Positions 1 to 8,684 of a DNA stretch of 64,000 bases are shown piece by piece. Origin of the DNA: QQWI01 sp964522015 (GTDB taxonomy: Bacteria > Bacillota > Clostridia > Peptostreptococcales > Acidaminobacteraceae); the NCBI GenBank assembly GCA_964522015.1, contig CAZFST010000003.1, positions 102,541-166,540 on the forward strand, written 5' to 3'. Made by a program: the position numbers and the translations under genes. Numbering within the stretch: position 1 is the first letter of the stretch; each line of letters begins with the position of its first letter. The notes beneath the pieces are model-generated. The model was not told the DNA's origin. It ran no database searches and saw nothing but the letters and a program-made list of their open reading frames with translations.

Positions 1-242
1 TTTCTGAAGTGGTTGAGGCCCATGCCGGCGGTGTTCGACTGGATACCCTATTGATAGACGAGGGGTTTGGCACCTTGGATTCTGAGTCTTTGGATCAGGC
101 CATTAACTGCCTGATGGACCTTCAGGCCACTGGTCGTTTGGTGGGGATTATCTCCCATGTTCCGGAGCTTAAGGAACGGATCGGCGCTAAAATTTTAGTG
201 GTGCCAACACAAGAGGGTTCTACCATCAAGACTCTTGTTTAA
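1..242 (+). CDS. sbcC: SbcC nuclease ATPase subunit, C-terminal end (partial)
   Basis: The reading frame is open from the window edge, so only the last ~80 residues are present. They contain the Walker B and D-loop segment LLIDEGFGTLD followed by a helix and the switch-histidine region (GIISHVPELKERIG), ending in a short beta-rich tail. This is the C-terminal ATPase lobe of SMC-like SbcC/Rad50 proteins. With SbcD, SbcC forms a nuclease that opens hairpins and processes DNA ends. The start, the N-terminal Walker A and the coiled coil lie outside the window. A RecN or other SMC-like ATPase is possible, but the DEGFGTLD signature favours SbcC. A hairpin terminator follows directly. Confidence 0.85.
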   Translation, partial: SEVVEAHAGGVRLDTLLIDEGFGTLDSESLDQAINCLMDLQATGRLVGIISHVPELKERIGAKILVVPTQEGSTIKTLV

Positions 243-244
243 GT

Positions 245-312
245 AGTCGTTCTTTGGATATAAGGTGAGTATCATTACGATATAAGCCAATGTCTAAAGG
301 ACGACTTTTTTG
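245..312 (+). terminator. Rho-independent terminator after sbcC
   Basis: A 14-bp stem (245-258 pairing with 293-306, two G-U pairs) is closed by a loop of about 34 nt and followed by a run of T. It separates sbcC from the next operon. The large loop lowers certainty. Confidence 0.6.
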
Positions 313-345
313 TTCTAGTGACTTCGCTGGGGGGAGATGGCTATT

Positions 346-1566
346 ATGCGGACCTTTTCATTTGTATGGCTGATGGTCGAGATTTTTAAGAAGGCCCCAG
401 CTGACATCAAAAAAATTCAGAGCATGGGTTTATTGGCCGTAAAAATCGCTCAGATGTTTGCCCTGCGCATTGATTTTTTATCGCCGGAAAAATGCACTCA
501 GTTGTCTACTTTACTGCAAAACAACACCACAATTGACGATGTCCCCTTTGACCAGCTGATTCAAAACTATGAAACAATCCATCTGCTAAAGGCCCTAAAG
601 ACCATTGATAAAATCCCATTTGCCAGTGCTTCTGTGGCCCAGGTCCATTTGGGTACTTTTCCATCAGGGGATAAGGTGGCTGTGAAGATTCTCAAACACG
701 ATTATGTTCAAAGTTTTGAAAAGGATGTTAAAAAGGTCATCGGCTTATTTAAAATTGCCATCTTTTTTTATCCGAAGTTAAGAAAAGTCGCCAACCCCGT
801 TGCCCTACTGGAGATGATCCAACAGGATACCCTAAACGAATTGGATTTAAGACGGGAATATCAACATCAGCAGCTGCTTCGGGATACCTACAGCGCTTAC
901 TGCGATCAAGTGGATTTATCGGATATGGCATTTCAAAAGCTCTACCCTGAGTTTAGCCACAAGGGCATCTTGGTCTCTGATTTTATTGAGGGCGCCACCT
1001 TTGAAACTCTACTGAATGCAGGTGAACTCCCCTACGATGTCTTACTAAGACTTTTTCATCTCCATGGTTTTTATGTATTTGTAGTAGGGGAATTTCACGG
1101 TGATTTACACCCTGGTAACGTCATGCTTTGGCACGATCGCATCTATTTTATTGATTGTGGGGCTATTGGTCGTGTAGAGAAAGACTTAAGAGAAGGACTT
1201 TTCTACTTTATGAAGCACTTAAGTGAATTTGATTTTGTGCGTTGCGCAAAGAGTCTAGAAGCCATGAGTGAAGTGGCCCTTGCCCCTGAGGCTTATACAA
1301 AGTTTGAAGAAAAATTCTTGTTTCTATACAAGGATTTTGCATCAAAAACCGTTTCAGAAGTCAGCTTGACCATGCAAATGATGAAAACAATTCAACTAGG
1401 GGTTCACAGCGGCATGTCCTTTTCTAAGGGGATGTTTCCAATCATTAAAAGCTTGATGTATTTGGATGGCATGGTCCGCCGTTCTAATCCAGATGCCATT
1501 CTCATGAAAGATATGAGACCCTTTGTTGCCGAACTCGAACAATACATTCTCAGGAGGACGTTATGA
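346..1566 (+). CDS. AarF/UbiB (ABC1) atypical kinase-like protein
   Basis: About 406 residues of the ABC1/UbiB family, ATP-binding atypical kinases linked in other bacteria to isoprenoid lipid and quinone metabolism. Visible motifs are an Ala-rich nucleotide loop (PFASASVAQVH), the VAVKIL lysine strand, the catalytic segment FHGDLHPGNVM and the metal-binding IYFIDCGAIG. The C-terminal third is helical without a clear membrane segment. Two ATGs are possible. The one at 337 touches the G-rich ribosome site (329-336), so the one at 346, nine bases beyond it, is preferred. The stop overlaps the start of the carotenoid-type desaturase by four bases (ATGA), so the two are probably co-translated. 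The natural substrate is unknown; an isoprenoid role is inferred from the neighbour. Confidence 0.8.
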   Translation: MRTFSFVWLMVEIFKKAPADIKKIQSMGLLAVKIAQMFALRIDFLSPEKCTQLSTLLQNNTTIDDVPFDQLIQNYETIHLLKALKTIDKIPFASASVAQVHLGTFPSGDKVAVKILKHDYVQSFEKDVKKVIGLFKIAIFFYPKLRKVANPVALLEMIQQDTLNELDLRREYQHQQLLRDTYSAYCDQVDLSDMAFQKLYPEFSHKGILVSDFIEGATFETLLNAGELPYDVLLRLFHLHGFYVFVVGEFHGDLHPGNVMLWHDRIYFIDCGAIGRVEKDLREGLFYFMKHLSEFDFVRCAKSLEAMSEVALAPEAYTKFEEKFLFLYKDFASKTVSEVSLTMQMMKTIQLGVHSGMSFSKGMFPIIKSLMYLDGMVRRSNPDAILMKDMRPFVAELEQYILRRTL

Positions 1567-3038
1567 AAAAAACAGTCACCATTATCGGTGCAGGCCCCGG
1601 TGGTCTGGTAGCTGCAATGATTTTGTCCCATGCTGGTTATCAGGTGGATGTCTACGAAAAGCAAGATTATATTGGGGGCCGTACCTCCTCTGTGACCCTT
1701 GGGGATTATACTTTCGATCTTGGTCCCACTTTCCTGATGATGCCCCATATCCTAGAAGAAGTCTTTGAACTGACTGGGAGAAAACTTTCGGATTATGTGA
1801 CGGTTAAAGAAATCGATCCCATGTATCAGTTGAAATTCAAAAGCAGAACCTTCTTCCCAACCAGGGATCAAAGCAAGATGTACGAGCAAATAAAAAGGCT
1901 CTATCCTGGTAACGAAGAAGGTTATCTCAAGTATCTGAAAAAAGAAAAAAAGCGGTACGAAACCATTGTTCCTTGTCTACAAATCCCCTACGAGAATTTC
2001 GGGTCTCTTTTCAAAAAGCAATTTTTGCGGTCCATTCCTTATTTGGATGCCCATGTTTCCCTAATGGATGTTTTAGGACGGTATTTTGAAAATGAAGAAT
2101 TAAAAATGGCTTTTACATTCCAAGCTAAGTATTTGGGCATGTCCCCCTGGACTTGCCCTGGAACCTTTAGCATTCTCTCTTACATCGAACATGGAACAGG
2201 GATCTACCACGTGATGGGTGGTCTAAACCAACTGACCAAAGCCATGGGGAAGGTGGTGGAAGAGTTGGGGGGGCGCATTCACCTGGGCACTGGTGTCAAG
2301 GAGCTCCTGACTGCGGGGGGCAAAGCTACCGGCGTATTACTTGAAGATGGAAGGCCGGTGCTCAGCGATTACACCATTATCAATGCCGACTTTGCACATT
2401 TTATGAAACACCATGTTTCAGAAACTGTTAGACCAAAATACACAGATGCAAAGCTTGCAAAAAAACGGTACTCATGCTCTACCTTTATGATGTATCTAGG
2501 TGTTGACAAGATTTATGACTTACCTCACCACACCATTGCCTTTGCAGATGACTATAAAAAAAATGTAACAGAAATCGCACAAGACAAAGTTATTTCACAA
2601 GATCCTTCAATCTACATTCAACACGCCACCATTACCGACCCTCAGCTAGCCCCCAAAGGACACAGTACCCTCTATATTTTAGTGCCGGTACCCAATAATA
2701 GCTCTCATATTGATTGGGTAGAGGCCAAGACTTTTTACCGTGACAAAGTCTATTTTGTCTTAAAGCATAAGTTAGGGTTGGCTGACTTAAAAGACCATGT
2801 GGTGACAGAAAAAATCATGACCCCCCCTGACTGGGAAAATGAAAAATCGGTTTATAATGGTGCCGTTTTTAACTTATCCCACGATGTTAAACAAATGCTC
2901 ATGTTTAGACCCCATAATCGGTTTGAAGACCTTGATAATTGCTTTTTAGTGGGGGGAGGCACCCATCCGGGTTCAGGTCTACCTACCATATTTGAGTCAG
3001 GTCGCATTAGTGCCAATTTACTGATGAAAGAGAAATAG
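1563..3038 (+). CDS. CrtI/CrtN-type FAD-dependent desaturase
   Basis: 491 residues, typical of phytoene or diapophytoene desaturases and related FAD amine-oxidase-fold enzymes. The N-terminal dinucleotide-binding motif GAGPGG is at residues 9-14, followed by an acidic strand end (VYEKQ) and the GGRTSS segment. The C-terminus carries the family signature FLVGGGTHPGSGLPTIFESG. Family members remove hydrogens from C30 or C40 polyenes, or saturate/isomerise related isoprenoids. No phytoene or dehydrosqualene synthase lies in the window, so the substrate is unproven and a retinol-saturase-like role is possible. It starts inside the end of the UbiB-like gene and is followed by a photolyase gene with its own promoter. 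Confidence 0.8.
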   Translation: MKKTVTIIGAGPGGLVAAMILSHAGYQVDVYEKQDYIGGRTSSVTLGDYTFDLGPTFLMMPHILEEVFELTGRKLSDYVTVKEIDPMYQLKFKSRTFFPTRDQSKMYEQIKRLYPGNEEGYLKYLKKEKKRYETIVPCLQIPYENFGSLFKKQFLRSIPYLDAHVSLMDVLGRYFENEELKMAFTFQAKYLGMSPWTCPGTFSILSYIEHGTGIYHVMGGLNQLTKAMGKVVEELGGRIHLGTGVKELLTAGGKATGVLLEDGRPVLSDYTIINADFAHFMKHHVSETVRPKYTDAKLAKKRYSCSTFMMYLGVDKIYDLPHHTIAFADDYKKNVTEIAQDKVISQDPSIYIQHATITDPQLAPKGHSTLYILVPVPNNSSHIDWVEAKTFYRDKVYFVLKHKLGLADLKDHVVTEKIMTPPDWENEKSVYNGAVFNLSHDVKQMLMFRPHNRFEDLDNCFLVGGGTHPGSGLPTIFESGRISANLLMKEK

Positions 3039-3089
3039 TTTGTCACCAGCACCTATTTTATTTAAAAGTGCCTAAATTTTTTTTCAACC

Positions 3090-3118
3090 TTGAGAATGTG
3101 ACTGGTTTCTGCTAGACT
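3090..3118 (+). promoter_or_regulatory. Probable sigma-A promoter for the photolyase gene
   Basis: TTGAGA at 3090-3095, a 17-bp spacer, then TAGACT at 3113-3118 preceded by an extended -10 TGn (3110-3112). It lies 46 bp before the photolyase start. Confidence 0.55.
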
Positions 3119-3163
3119 GATAAAGATGCATGATTACTGGCATACGCATCACTAGGAGAAATT

Positions 3164-4483
3164 ATGATTCGAGCACTCTACGTGTTTTATAAAGATTTAT
3201 CCCTGCACCCCAGCTTAAGAAAAATGGCACAAACCCATGCGTTTCTGCCTTTTTTTCTATGGTCAGAATACCTTAATCAAGATGTTGATGATACCCCCAG
3301 TTTGCGTTACCGCATGAGCCTAGCAAAACGATTTAATGATGATGTGTTGCCCGAGGGCTCCGCTTTATTGATGGGGGACGGTGAGATTGAAGAAATCGTC
3401 AATCTATGTACCTTGCATCATCTGACTGAAGTAGTGATGCACCGTCATTTTGAACCGAGAGAAAAAGAATTTCAAACTCAGCTCAAGGCTGCTCTTGAAG
3501 ATTCTAATCTTAAACTGATTCTATTAGAGACTTATTCTGGGGTACCCATTCAAAGGACCCTTAAGGAAAACGGGACACCCTATGTTAAATTCACCCCCTT
3601 TTATAATCACTGGCTTAAGCAACTGTCACCACTGTCGGCTAACTACCCTAAAATGACATGGTTAGAGCAACCCATTGCTTTTAATCCCCCATTTGATAGC
3701 TGTCAGTGCGAGATTACAGAAGACCTTAAAAAACTGACTAATTTTCTGACAAAGGATATTGAGCGGTATCAAAATGGCCGTGATTTTCCCTATTTAGAGG
3801 CCACTTCCCACGCCTCTGCTTTGATTAACCATGGGGCCATAAACGTCCACGATCTTTTAAGCCATCTTCAACAATTGCCACCCACACATAGTGTTGAAGG
3901 CTTTAGGCGCCAACTGGCTTGGCGGGATTTTTATATCATGATCGCTGATCAATTTCCAGACTCAATGACGGCTAATTTTAGTCATCGTTATCACATTACC
4001 TGGGTCAACAACGCCATGGATTTTCAAATGTGGTGTGCGGGGCAAACGGGTTATCCTTTTGTGGATGCCGCCATGTTGAAGCTATTCCGTACAGGGCGGA
4101 TGCACAACCGTCTTCGGATGGTGGTGGCCAGTTTTTTAACTAAATACTTGCTGATTGAGTGGCGCGAAGGTGCGGAGTGGTTTAAGGAACACCTGATTGA
4201 TTACGATTTAGCATCGAATATCGGGGGCTGGCAGTGGGCTGCATCAACAGGGGCTGATTCTGTTCCTTATTTTCGAATTTTTAATCCAATCAGACAAAGT
4301 GAGAAATTTGATCCCTATGGTTTATTTATAAAGTCAGAGGTTGAGATGTTAGAAGGGGTGGCCCACAATCGAATTCACCAACCCTTAAAATTTGGTGCCC
4401 CATATATCGCCCCTTGTGTGGATGGGGAATTCGCAAGGAAAAGAGCACTTCTTGCCTTTAAAGCAAATGTTACAAAATATTAA
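3164..4483 (+). CDS. phr: Deoxyribodipyrimidine photolyase (cryptochrome/photolyase family)
   Basis: 439 residues. These FAD enzymes use blue/near-UV light to split pyrimidine dimers. The C-terminal FAD domain is clear: QLAWRDFYIMI, then TGYPFVDAAMLKL, RTGRMHNRLRMVVASFL, and the segment with DYDLASNIGGWQWAASTG followed by PYFRIFNP. The N-terminal antenna domain is recognisable but diverged: VFYKDL replaces the usual FRRDLR strand. The start at 3164 has a good ribosome site (aggag). The position next to a CrtI-like desaturase recalls light- and oxidative-stress islands in other bacteria, although an anaerobic lifestyle is likely here. Class I CPD photolyase is most probable; cryptochrome-like function cannot be excluded. 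Confidence 0.9.
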   Translation: MIRALYVFYKDLSLHPSLRKMAQTHAFLPFFLWSEYLNQDVDDTPSLRYRMSLAKRFNDDVLPEGSALLMGDGEIEEIVNLCTLHHLTEVVMHRHFEPREKEFQTQLKAALEDSNLKLILLETYSGVPIQRTLKENGTPYVKFTPFYNHWLKQLSPLSANYPKMTWLEQPIAFNPPFDSCQCEITEDLKKLTNFLTKDIERYQNGRDFPYLEATSHASALINHGAINVHDLLSHLQQLPPTHSVEGFRRQLAWRDFYIMIADQFPDSMTANFSHRYHITWVNNAMDFQMWCAGQTGYPFVDAAMLKLFRTGRMHNRLRMVVASFLTKYLLIEWREGAEWFKEHLIDYDLASNIGGWQWAASTGADSVPYFRIFNPIRQSEKFDPYGLFIKSEVEMLEGVAHNRIHQPLKFGAPYIAPCVDGEFARKRALLAFKANVTKY

Positions 4484-4509
4484 CAGTTGTTTATAAACAG
4501 TTATAGGCT

Positions 4510-4557
4510 AAAAAAATGTCTAACCATGGGGTTTTAGCATGGATAGGCATTTTTTTG
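4510..4557. terminator. Bidirectional hairpin terminator after phr
   Basis: A 19-bp inverted repeat (4510-4528 with 4538-4556; one wobble, one mismatch) has A7 on the left arm and T7 on the right arm. It could end transcription in both directions. Confidence 0.8.
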
Positions 4558-4693
4558 TTCGCTGTAGTAGTACATATTTTAAAAAAAAATGTTTTAACGT
4601 TTAAACTTTCATGTACAATGGAACAGGGGTTCTGTAAGGATTTATCCTTGCTGATAACATTCAAATTTAATTGATCAGAAAGAGGCTAATCGA

Positions 4694-6700
4694 ATGAGAA
4701 TTATGACCAAGTTAATGCTTCAAATGCTTTTAGTGGTAGGCTTAATGGCTGCTATATTGGGAACGGGTTCATACCTTGTTACATCCAATAGCATGCAAAA
4801 GCAAATCAAGACTGCAGTTCAGACCGAGACCCGTCTTAGGGCTGAGCAAATTCAGCTCAAGCTTGACAAGTTGACTGCCATCACAGCCATTATGGCACAA
4901 ACTGAAGATGTTAAAGCCCTGCTTGCAGAGGCCAGTGGGGATGAAGCATTGCTTAACAAAACAATGACGTTTTTTAATCAAATTGTGACTGATAACAATG
5001 GCACAATTGAAATGGCATTGTTGATTGATCAGAACGGGGACACCGTACTCTCAAATCAATCGATTGACCTTGAAATCAACATTAAAGAACGGCCTTACTT
5101 CCAACAGCTTCAAGAGACAAAAGCATCGGTCATTAGCGACGTCGTCATCTCTAAATCTAGCAATTTACCTGTTGTAGTGGTTGCGATGCCTATTTTATCC
5201 GGTGATGAGGTTACAGGTGCAGTACTGGCAACTGTAAAATTCGAAGAAATCAGCAGTATTATTAAAGCGGTTAAAGTTGGCACTGATGGCTATGGTTATA
5301 TGGTGGATTTATCAGGTTTGGTACTGAGCCATAAAAAACCAGAGAATGAAATGAAGATGAATTTAAACGAGGTGGCAGCCACTAATCCCGAGTTTAAAAT
5401 CTTTTTAGAAAAAATGATGGCCCAGCCAAGCGGTGATGGTATGTATACTTACCAGGGTATCAAAAAATATGTTGCCTTTGAAAAAGTGGGCAATTGGATT
5501 GTCGCTTTGACTGCAGACGAAAAAGATTATTTAAAGCCGGTTTATAAAATCAGAAACTTAACGCTTATCATTGCGGGTGTCATTTCTCTATTCGCAATTA
5601 TGGGAACGTATATATTTTCAAAACTAGTCATAGCGACCCCCCTCAATAAACTTAAAATTGCCATGGCAAGGGCGGGAGAAGGGGATCTGACTCAAGTGAT
5701 TACCGTCACAGGGAAGGATGAAATTGCCCAAGCTTCTCTCGCTTATTTGGAAATGATCAATAAGCAGCAAGTTTTAATTAAAGAAATGCAAGAGACTTCT
5801 GGCCAGCTAAATCAAATGGCTGCAGAATTGACTGCTTCTTCTGAAGAAGTCACTGCAACGAGCGAAGAAATCACAGCTTCAATCAGCATAATCGCCAATC
5901 AAACTGATGCTCAGGTCCATGTGACCCAAGCTGCTTCAGAGGATATGGCTAGTTTGAACGAAGGAATTATGACATCTGCTGCACTGGTTTCAGATGCCTT
6001 GGCAGCCTCCAAATCTTGCACTGAGGAAGCTGCATCAAGTCGAGTTTCCTTGGAGACCAGTCTTCAGAGTATGACCAGCATTCATGCGGTGACCAATACC
6101 ACGGTTTCCAAATTACATGATTTAGGGACACAGGCCTCTGTGGTTTCAAATGTTTCAGAAATTATCAAACAAATTGCTAGTCAAATTAGCTTGCTGGCAC
6201 TGAATGCTTCTATTGAAGCCGCAAGAGCTGGGGAACATGGTAGAGGATTTAGTGTGGTTGCCGATGAAGTTAGAAAATTGGCAGAGCAAACTACCAATGA
6301 GTCAACACAAATTACGGAGTCCCTTGCTGGTATTCAAAAAACGGTTGCAGAAGCCTCAGTCATTGTGGATCAAATGCAACTTGAAGTGGATAGTGGCTCT
6401 CAAAAAATTGTTGAAACCAAAGATGCACTGGAAAGACTTTACTATGGTGTTGAAAGCATGATTGCCTTGAATGAAGCTGTTCTGTATGCAAATCAAGGGG
6501 AATGTGACATCGTGGTGAAAGTTGAAGCGAAAATGAATAACATTGAGGAAATGGCAAGCAATATTGCTTCCAGTACCCAATGTATTATGGCTGGAGCCCA
6601 GGAGCAATCTGCTATAACGGAGAGTTTAACTCAGGTAGCTCAAGAAACAAGTGGCATGGCAGAAGAAATGATGGATAAGGTTAGTAAATTTATCGTATAA
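4694..6700 (+). CDS. Methyl-accepting chemotaxis protein
   Basis: 668 residues. One membrane segment at about 8-30 and another near 290-310 flank an extracytoplasmic dCache-like sensor domain (with the YFQQLQETK and GYGYMVDLSGLVLSHK elements). A HAMP linker (VIATPLNKLKIAMARAGEGDLTQ) leads into the long coiled-coil signalling domain. The hairpin tip carries LLALNASIEAARAGEHGRGF followed by VVADEVRKLAEQT, the CheA/CheW contact region. Glu/Gln-rich helices around it offer methylation sites. No CheR-docking pentapeptide is seen at the C-terminus. It would signal to the CheA kinase from the membrane; the ligand is unknown. The start is supported by agaaagagg 8 bp upstream. It stands alone between two terminators. 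Confidence 0.95.
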   Translation: MRIMTKLMLQMLLVVGLMAAILGTGSYLVTSNSMQKQIKTAVQTETRLRAEQIQLKLDKLTAITAIMAQTEDVKALLAEASGDEALLNKTMTFFNQIVTDNNGTIEMALLIDQNGDTVLSNQSIDLEINIKERPYFQQLQETKASVISDVVISKSSNLPVVVVAMPILSGDEVTGAVLATVKFEEISSIIKAVKVGTDGYGYMVDLSGLVLSHKKPENEMKMNLNEVAATNPEFKIFLEKMMAQPSGDGMYTYQGIKKYVAFEKVGNWIVALTADEKDYLKPVYKIRNLTLIIAGVISLFAIMGTYIFSKLVIATPLNKLKIAMARAGEGDLTQVITVTGKDEIAQASLAYLEMINKQQVLIKEMQETSGQLNQMAAELTASSEEVTATSEEITASISIIANQTDAQVHVTQAASEDMASLNEGIMTSAALVSDALAASKSCTEEAASSRVSLETSLQSMTSIHAVTNTTVSKLHDLGTQASVVSNVSEIIKQIASQISLLALNASIEAARAGEHGRGFSVVADEVRKLAEQTTNESTQITESLAGIQKTVAEASVIVDQMQLEVDSGSQKIVETKDALERLYYGVESMIALNEAVLYANQGECDIVVKVEAKMNNIEEMASNIASSTQCIMAGAQEQSAITESLTQVAQETSGMAEEMMDKVSKFIV

Positions 6701-6711
6701 CGACACTTGAC

Positions 6712-6742
6712 AGGTCTGCCTATTTTGCAGACTTGTTTTTTT
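6712..6742 (+). terminator. Terminator after the MCP gene
   Basis: An 8-bp stem (6712-6719 with 6727-6734) with a 7-nt loop is followed by a T-rich run. Confidence 0.75.
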
Positions 6743-6853
6743 GTGCGCCTAGAATGGGGTTTTGTGTTTAAGTGCTAAAACTATTGGTACATATAGAAAT
6801 AACCTATGAATTTCATAATTGGGATGAGCTTGAATCTGTTGAAGGAGAATGTT

Positions 6854-7891
6854 ATGCAAACGGTTATTGAAGAGATTGAGAAATCAGGAGAGGTTGAAAG
6901 GGGTGAAAAGCTAAGAAGTGGTTTTTGTGATGGTGCAAGGATTTTGTTGATTGATGACAATCGTCAGGATAGTCATTTACTTTCTCAAATATTAGGTTCG
7001 CAAAATTATGAAGTGGCCCAAAGCTTCTGTGCAGAGGATGTTTTTAAAGCCCTTGAAATTCAAAGCCCTGATCTTATTATGTTATCACTCAAGATGCCTG
7101 GGAAAGAGGATGGTTCCCTGTGCCAACAAATTAAAGACATCCCTGCTTATGCACAGATACCAATTGTATTTATGGCAGACCAAGCAGGCCCTGACACTAT
7201 TGCCAAGGGATTTGAAGAGGGTGGTACTGACTACATTTCAAAGCCCCTAAATCCCATTGAAATTACCTCTCGCATTGGAAATCAACTAAAACTCAGTCGT
7301 GCATTGGCTGAAATTGATCAAATGAACCAGCAACACGCGGTACTGCAGAAAGCTTTTGAAAAAGTGTCCATGACAGATTCTGTAACACAGCTCAATAATC
7401 ATCGGTTTATGATGAAAAAACTTGAAGATGAAGTGGTGCGATATGCTAGAAAACGGCATAAGTTCTGTGTAGTCATTGGTGATATTGATAATTTTAAGCG
7501 CATCAATGATACCTATGGCCATGAATGTGGTGATTATGTTTTAAAAGAGATCGGTGAATCTCTTCAAAGCGACTTAAGGGTTGGTGATACCGTCGGGAGA
7601 TGGGGTGGGGAGGAGTTCATTTTACTGTTGCCAGATACCAATGCTGATGGGGCTTACATAATGGCTGAACGTATGCGCCTTCATATAGAAAAGAAACTAT
7701 TTCAGTATTTGTGGTTAAATCAAGATCGAAAGCCACAAATTCATCGCTTTCATGTGACCATTACTTTTGGTATCTCTGAATATCAATATGGCTATGGTGC
7801 TGATAGAACTGTGGTTTTAGCAGATGAAGCAACTTCTGAAGGTAAAAAGCAAGGACGCAACAACGTTCAAATATCGCCAACGGTGATTTGA
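6854..7891 (+). CDS. Receiver-GGDEF diguanylate cyclase with altered receiver
   Basis: 345 residues from the ATG at 6854, chosen because aaggag lies 6 nt upstream; an in-frame ATG at 6806 lacks such a site. Residues ~27-145 form a CheY-like receiver with the acidic pair D34-D35 and the conserved lysine in YISKPLNP. The expected phosphoacceptor position in PDLIMLSLKMPG is Ser78, not Asp. A short helix leads into a GGDEF domain whose active site is GGEEF (251-255). An inhibitory I-site RVGD (242-245) sits five residues before it, so c-di-GMP synthesis with product inhibition is expected. Control by ordinary Asp phosphorylation is unlikely. It lies between the MCP gene and a small dUTPase-like gene, probably as its own transcript. 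Confidence 0.92.
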   Translation: MQTVIEEIEKSGEVERGEKLRSGFCDGARILLIDDNRQDSHLLSQILGSQNYEVAQSFCAEDVFKALEIQSPDLIMLSLKMPGKEDGSLCQQIKDIPAYAQIPIVFMADQAGPDTIAKGFEEGGTDYISKPLNPIEITSRIGNQLKLSRALAEIDQMNQQHAVLQKAFEKVSMTDSVTQLNNHRFMMKKLEDEVVRYARKRHKFCVVIGDIDNFKRINDTYGHECGDYVLKEIGESLQSDLRVGDTVGRWGGEEFILLLPDTNADGAYIMAERMRLHIEKKLFQYLWLNQDRKPQIHRFHVTITFGISEYQYGYGADRTVVLADEATSEGKKQGRNNVQISPTVI

Positions 7892-7919
7892 CAGACCTCA
7901 ATAGCTGTGTTATATTTAA

Positions 7920-7948
7920 CCATCACTTGTTTTGTGACGTGGTTTTAT
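7920..7948 (+). terminator. Possible terminator after the receiver-GGDEF gene
   Basis: A short bulged hairpin (CCATCAC with GTGACGTGG) is followed by TTTTATT. It sits just before the ribosome site of the next gene, so it may act as an attenuator rather than a full stop. Confidence 0.4.
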
Positions 7949-7976
7949 TACTTGGTGCTAATCATTGGAGGAGAAT

Positions 7977-8504
7977 ATGTTATTAAAAAAATTATTCGAT
8001 CAACAGGCGATTTTCGAAGCTAGAATCATTGAACTCTCAGGAGTCCAAGGGGATCACCTGGGTTCCGTTAGCGGTTCTGATTTGCGTTTTTTAGCACTCT
8101 ATGTAAAAATATCGGAATTAGCCAATGTGACAAAATGCTATAAATTCACTGGTAAACCCGTGAAAGTTGAGGAAAGTAAAATAGTAAGCCGCTATTTAGA
8201 AATCTTGCAGTATTTTTTAAGCATTGGTATTCAACATAAATTCAATATGATTGTCGATGAAAATATGGAAAAAACAATACCGCATATGGGTTTAGCGCCC
8301 TTAATTTTGGAGATTTTCAAGTCAGTACAGATCTTAAAGGAATATATTGAGAAGGATGATTTTTTTGAAGGCCTTAAAGCCTACGGTCATTTGTTTTCTC
8401 TTATTAATCACCTCGGGGAATTTCTCAATATCACTGAGGAAGAGATTATGGAGACGTATAGAAAATTTACGCCGGGTGATTCGCAGATAAATGAAATCAA
8501 TTAA
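7977..8504 (+). CDS. All-alpha dUTPase-like (MazG superfamily) protein, probably catalytically altered
   Basis: 175 residues from the ATG at 7977 (ribosome site ggagg at 7967-7971); a TTG at 7965 would overlap that site. The N-terminal half follows the dimeric all-alpha dUTPase pattern: LFDQQ...ARII, then KISELANVTKCYKF, then RYLEILQYFLSIGI. Family members hydrolyse dUTP to dUMP with acidic metal ligands. Here the first Glu of the ExxE pair is Lys44 and the later E..D pair reads R72..E75; only Glu47 of the core is plainly kept. Helical segments fill the C-terminus. Function is uncertain: a regulatory or structural descendant of a dUTPase is the best reading. The assignment rests on motif pattern only. 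Confidence 0.55.
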   Translation: MLLKKLFDQQAIFEARIIELSGVQGDHLGSVSGSDLRFLALYVKISELANVTKCYKFTGKPVKVEESKIVSRYLEILQYFLSIGIQHKFNMIVDENMEKTIPHMGLAPLILEIFKSVQILKEYIEKDDFFEGLKAYGHLFSLINHLGEFLNITEEEIMETYRKFTPGDSQINEIN

Positions 8505-8542
8505 TATCGTATTTAATAAGTGGTTTTTCAGATAGATAGAGG

Positions 8543-8571
8543 GCGCACGAGATTAAATTTCGTGTGCTTTT
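8543..8571 (+). terminator. Terminator after the dUTPase-like gene
   Basis: A stem of about 11 bp with wobble pairs (8543-8553 with 8557-8567) and a tight loop is followed by TTTT. Confidence 0.6.
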
Positions 8572-8684
8572 CCATTTTTTGAGATTGTGCAAACTGCACA
8601 CTGATTTTTGACCATTTTTCCATACAAATGAATTTTCAAATGGTAGAATGCAAACAAATGCCATGGGTGGAAAGGTGGGTTAAG

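Noticed and set aside
4560..4693. Sigma-D (flagellar) promoter or c-di-GMP riboswitch before the MCP gene
   Set aside because: No TAAA-N15-GCCGATAT pattern and no GEMM core are found; only a TACAAT box without a matching -35 and a small GTAAGGAT/ATCCTTGC hairpin are visible.
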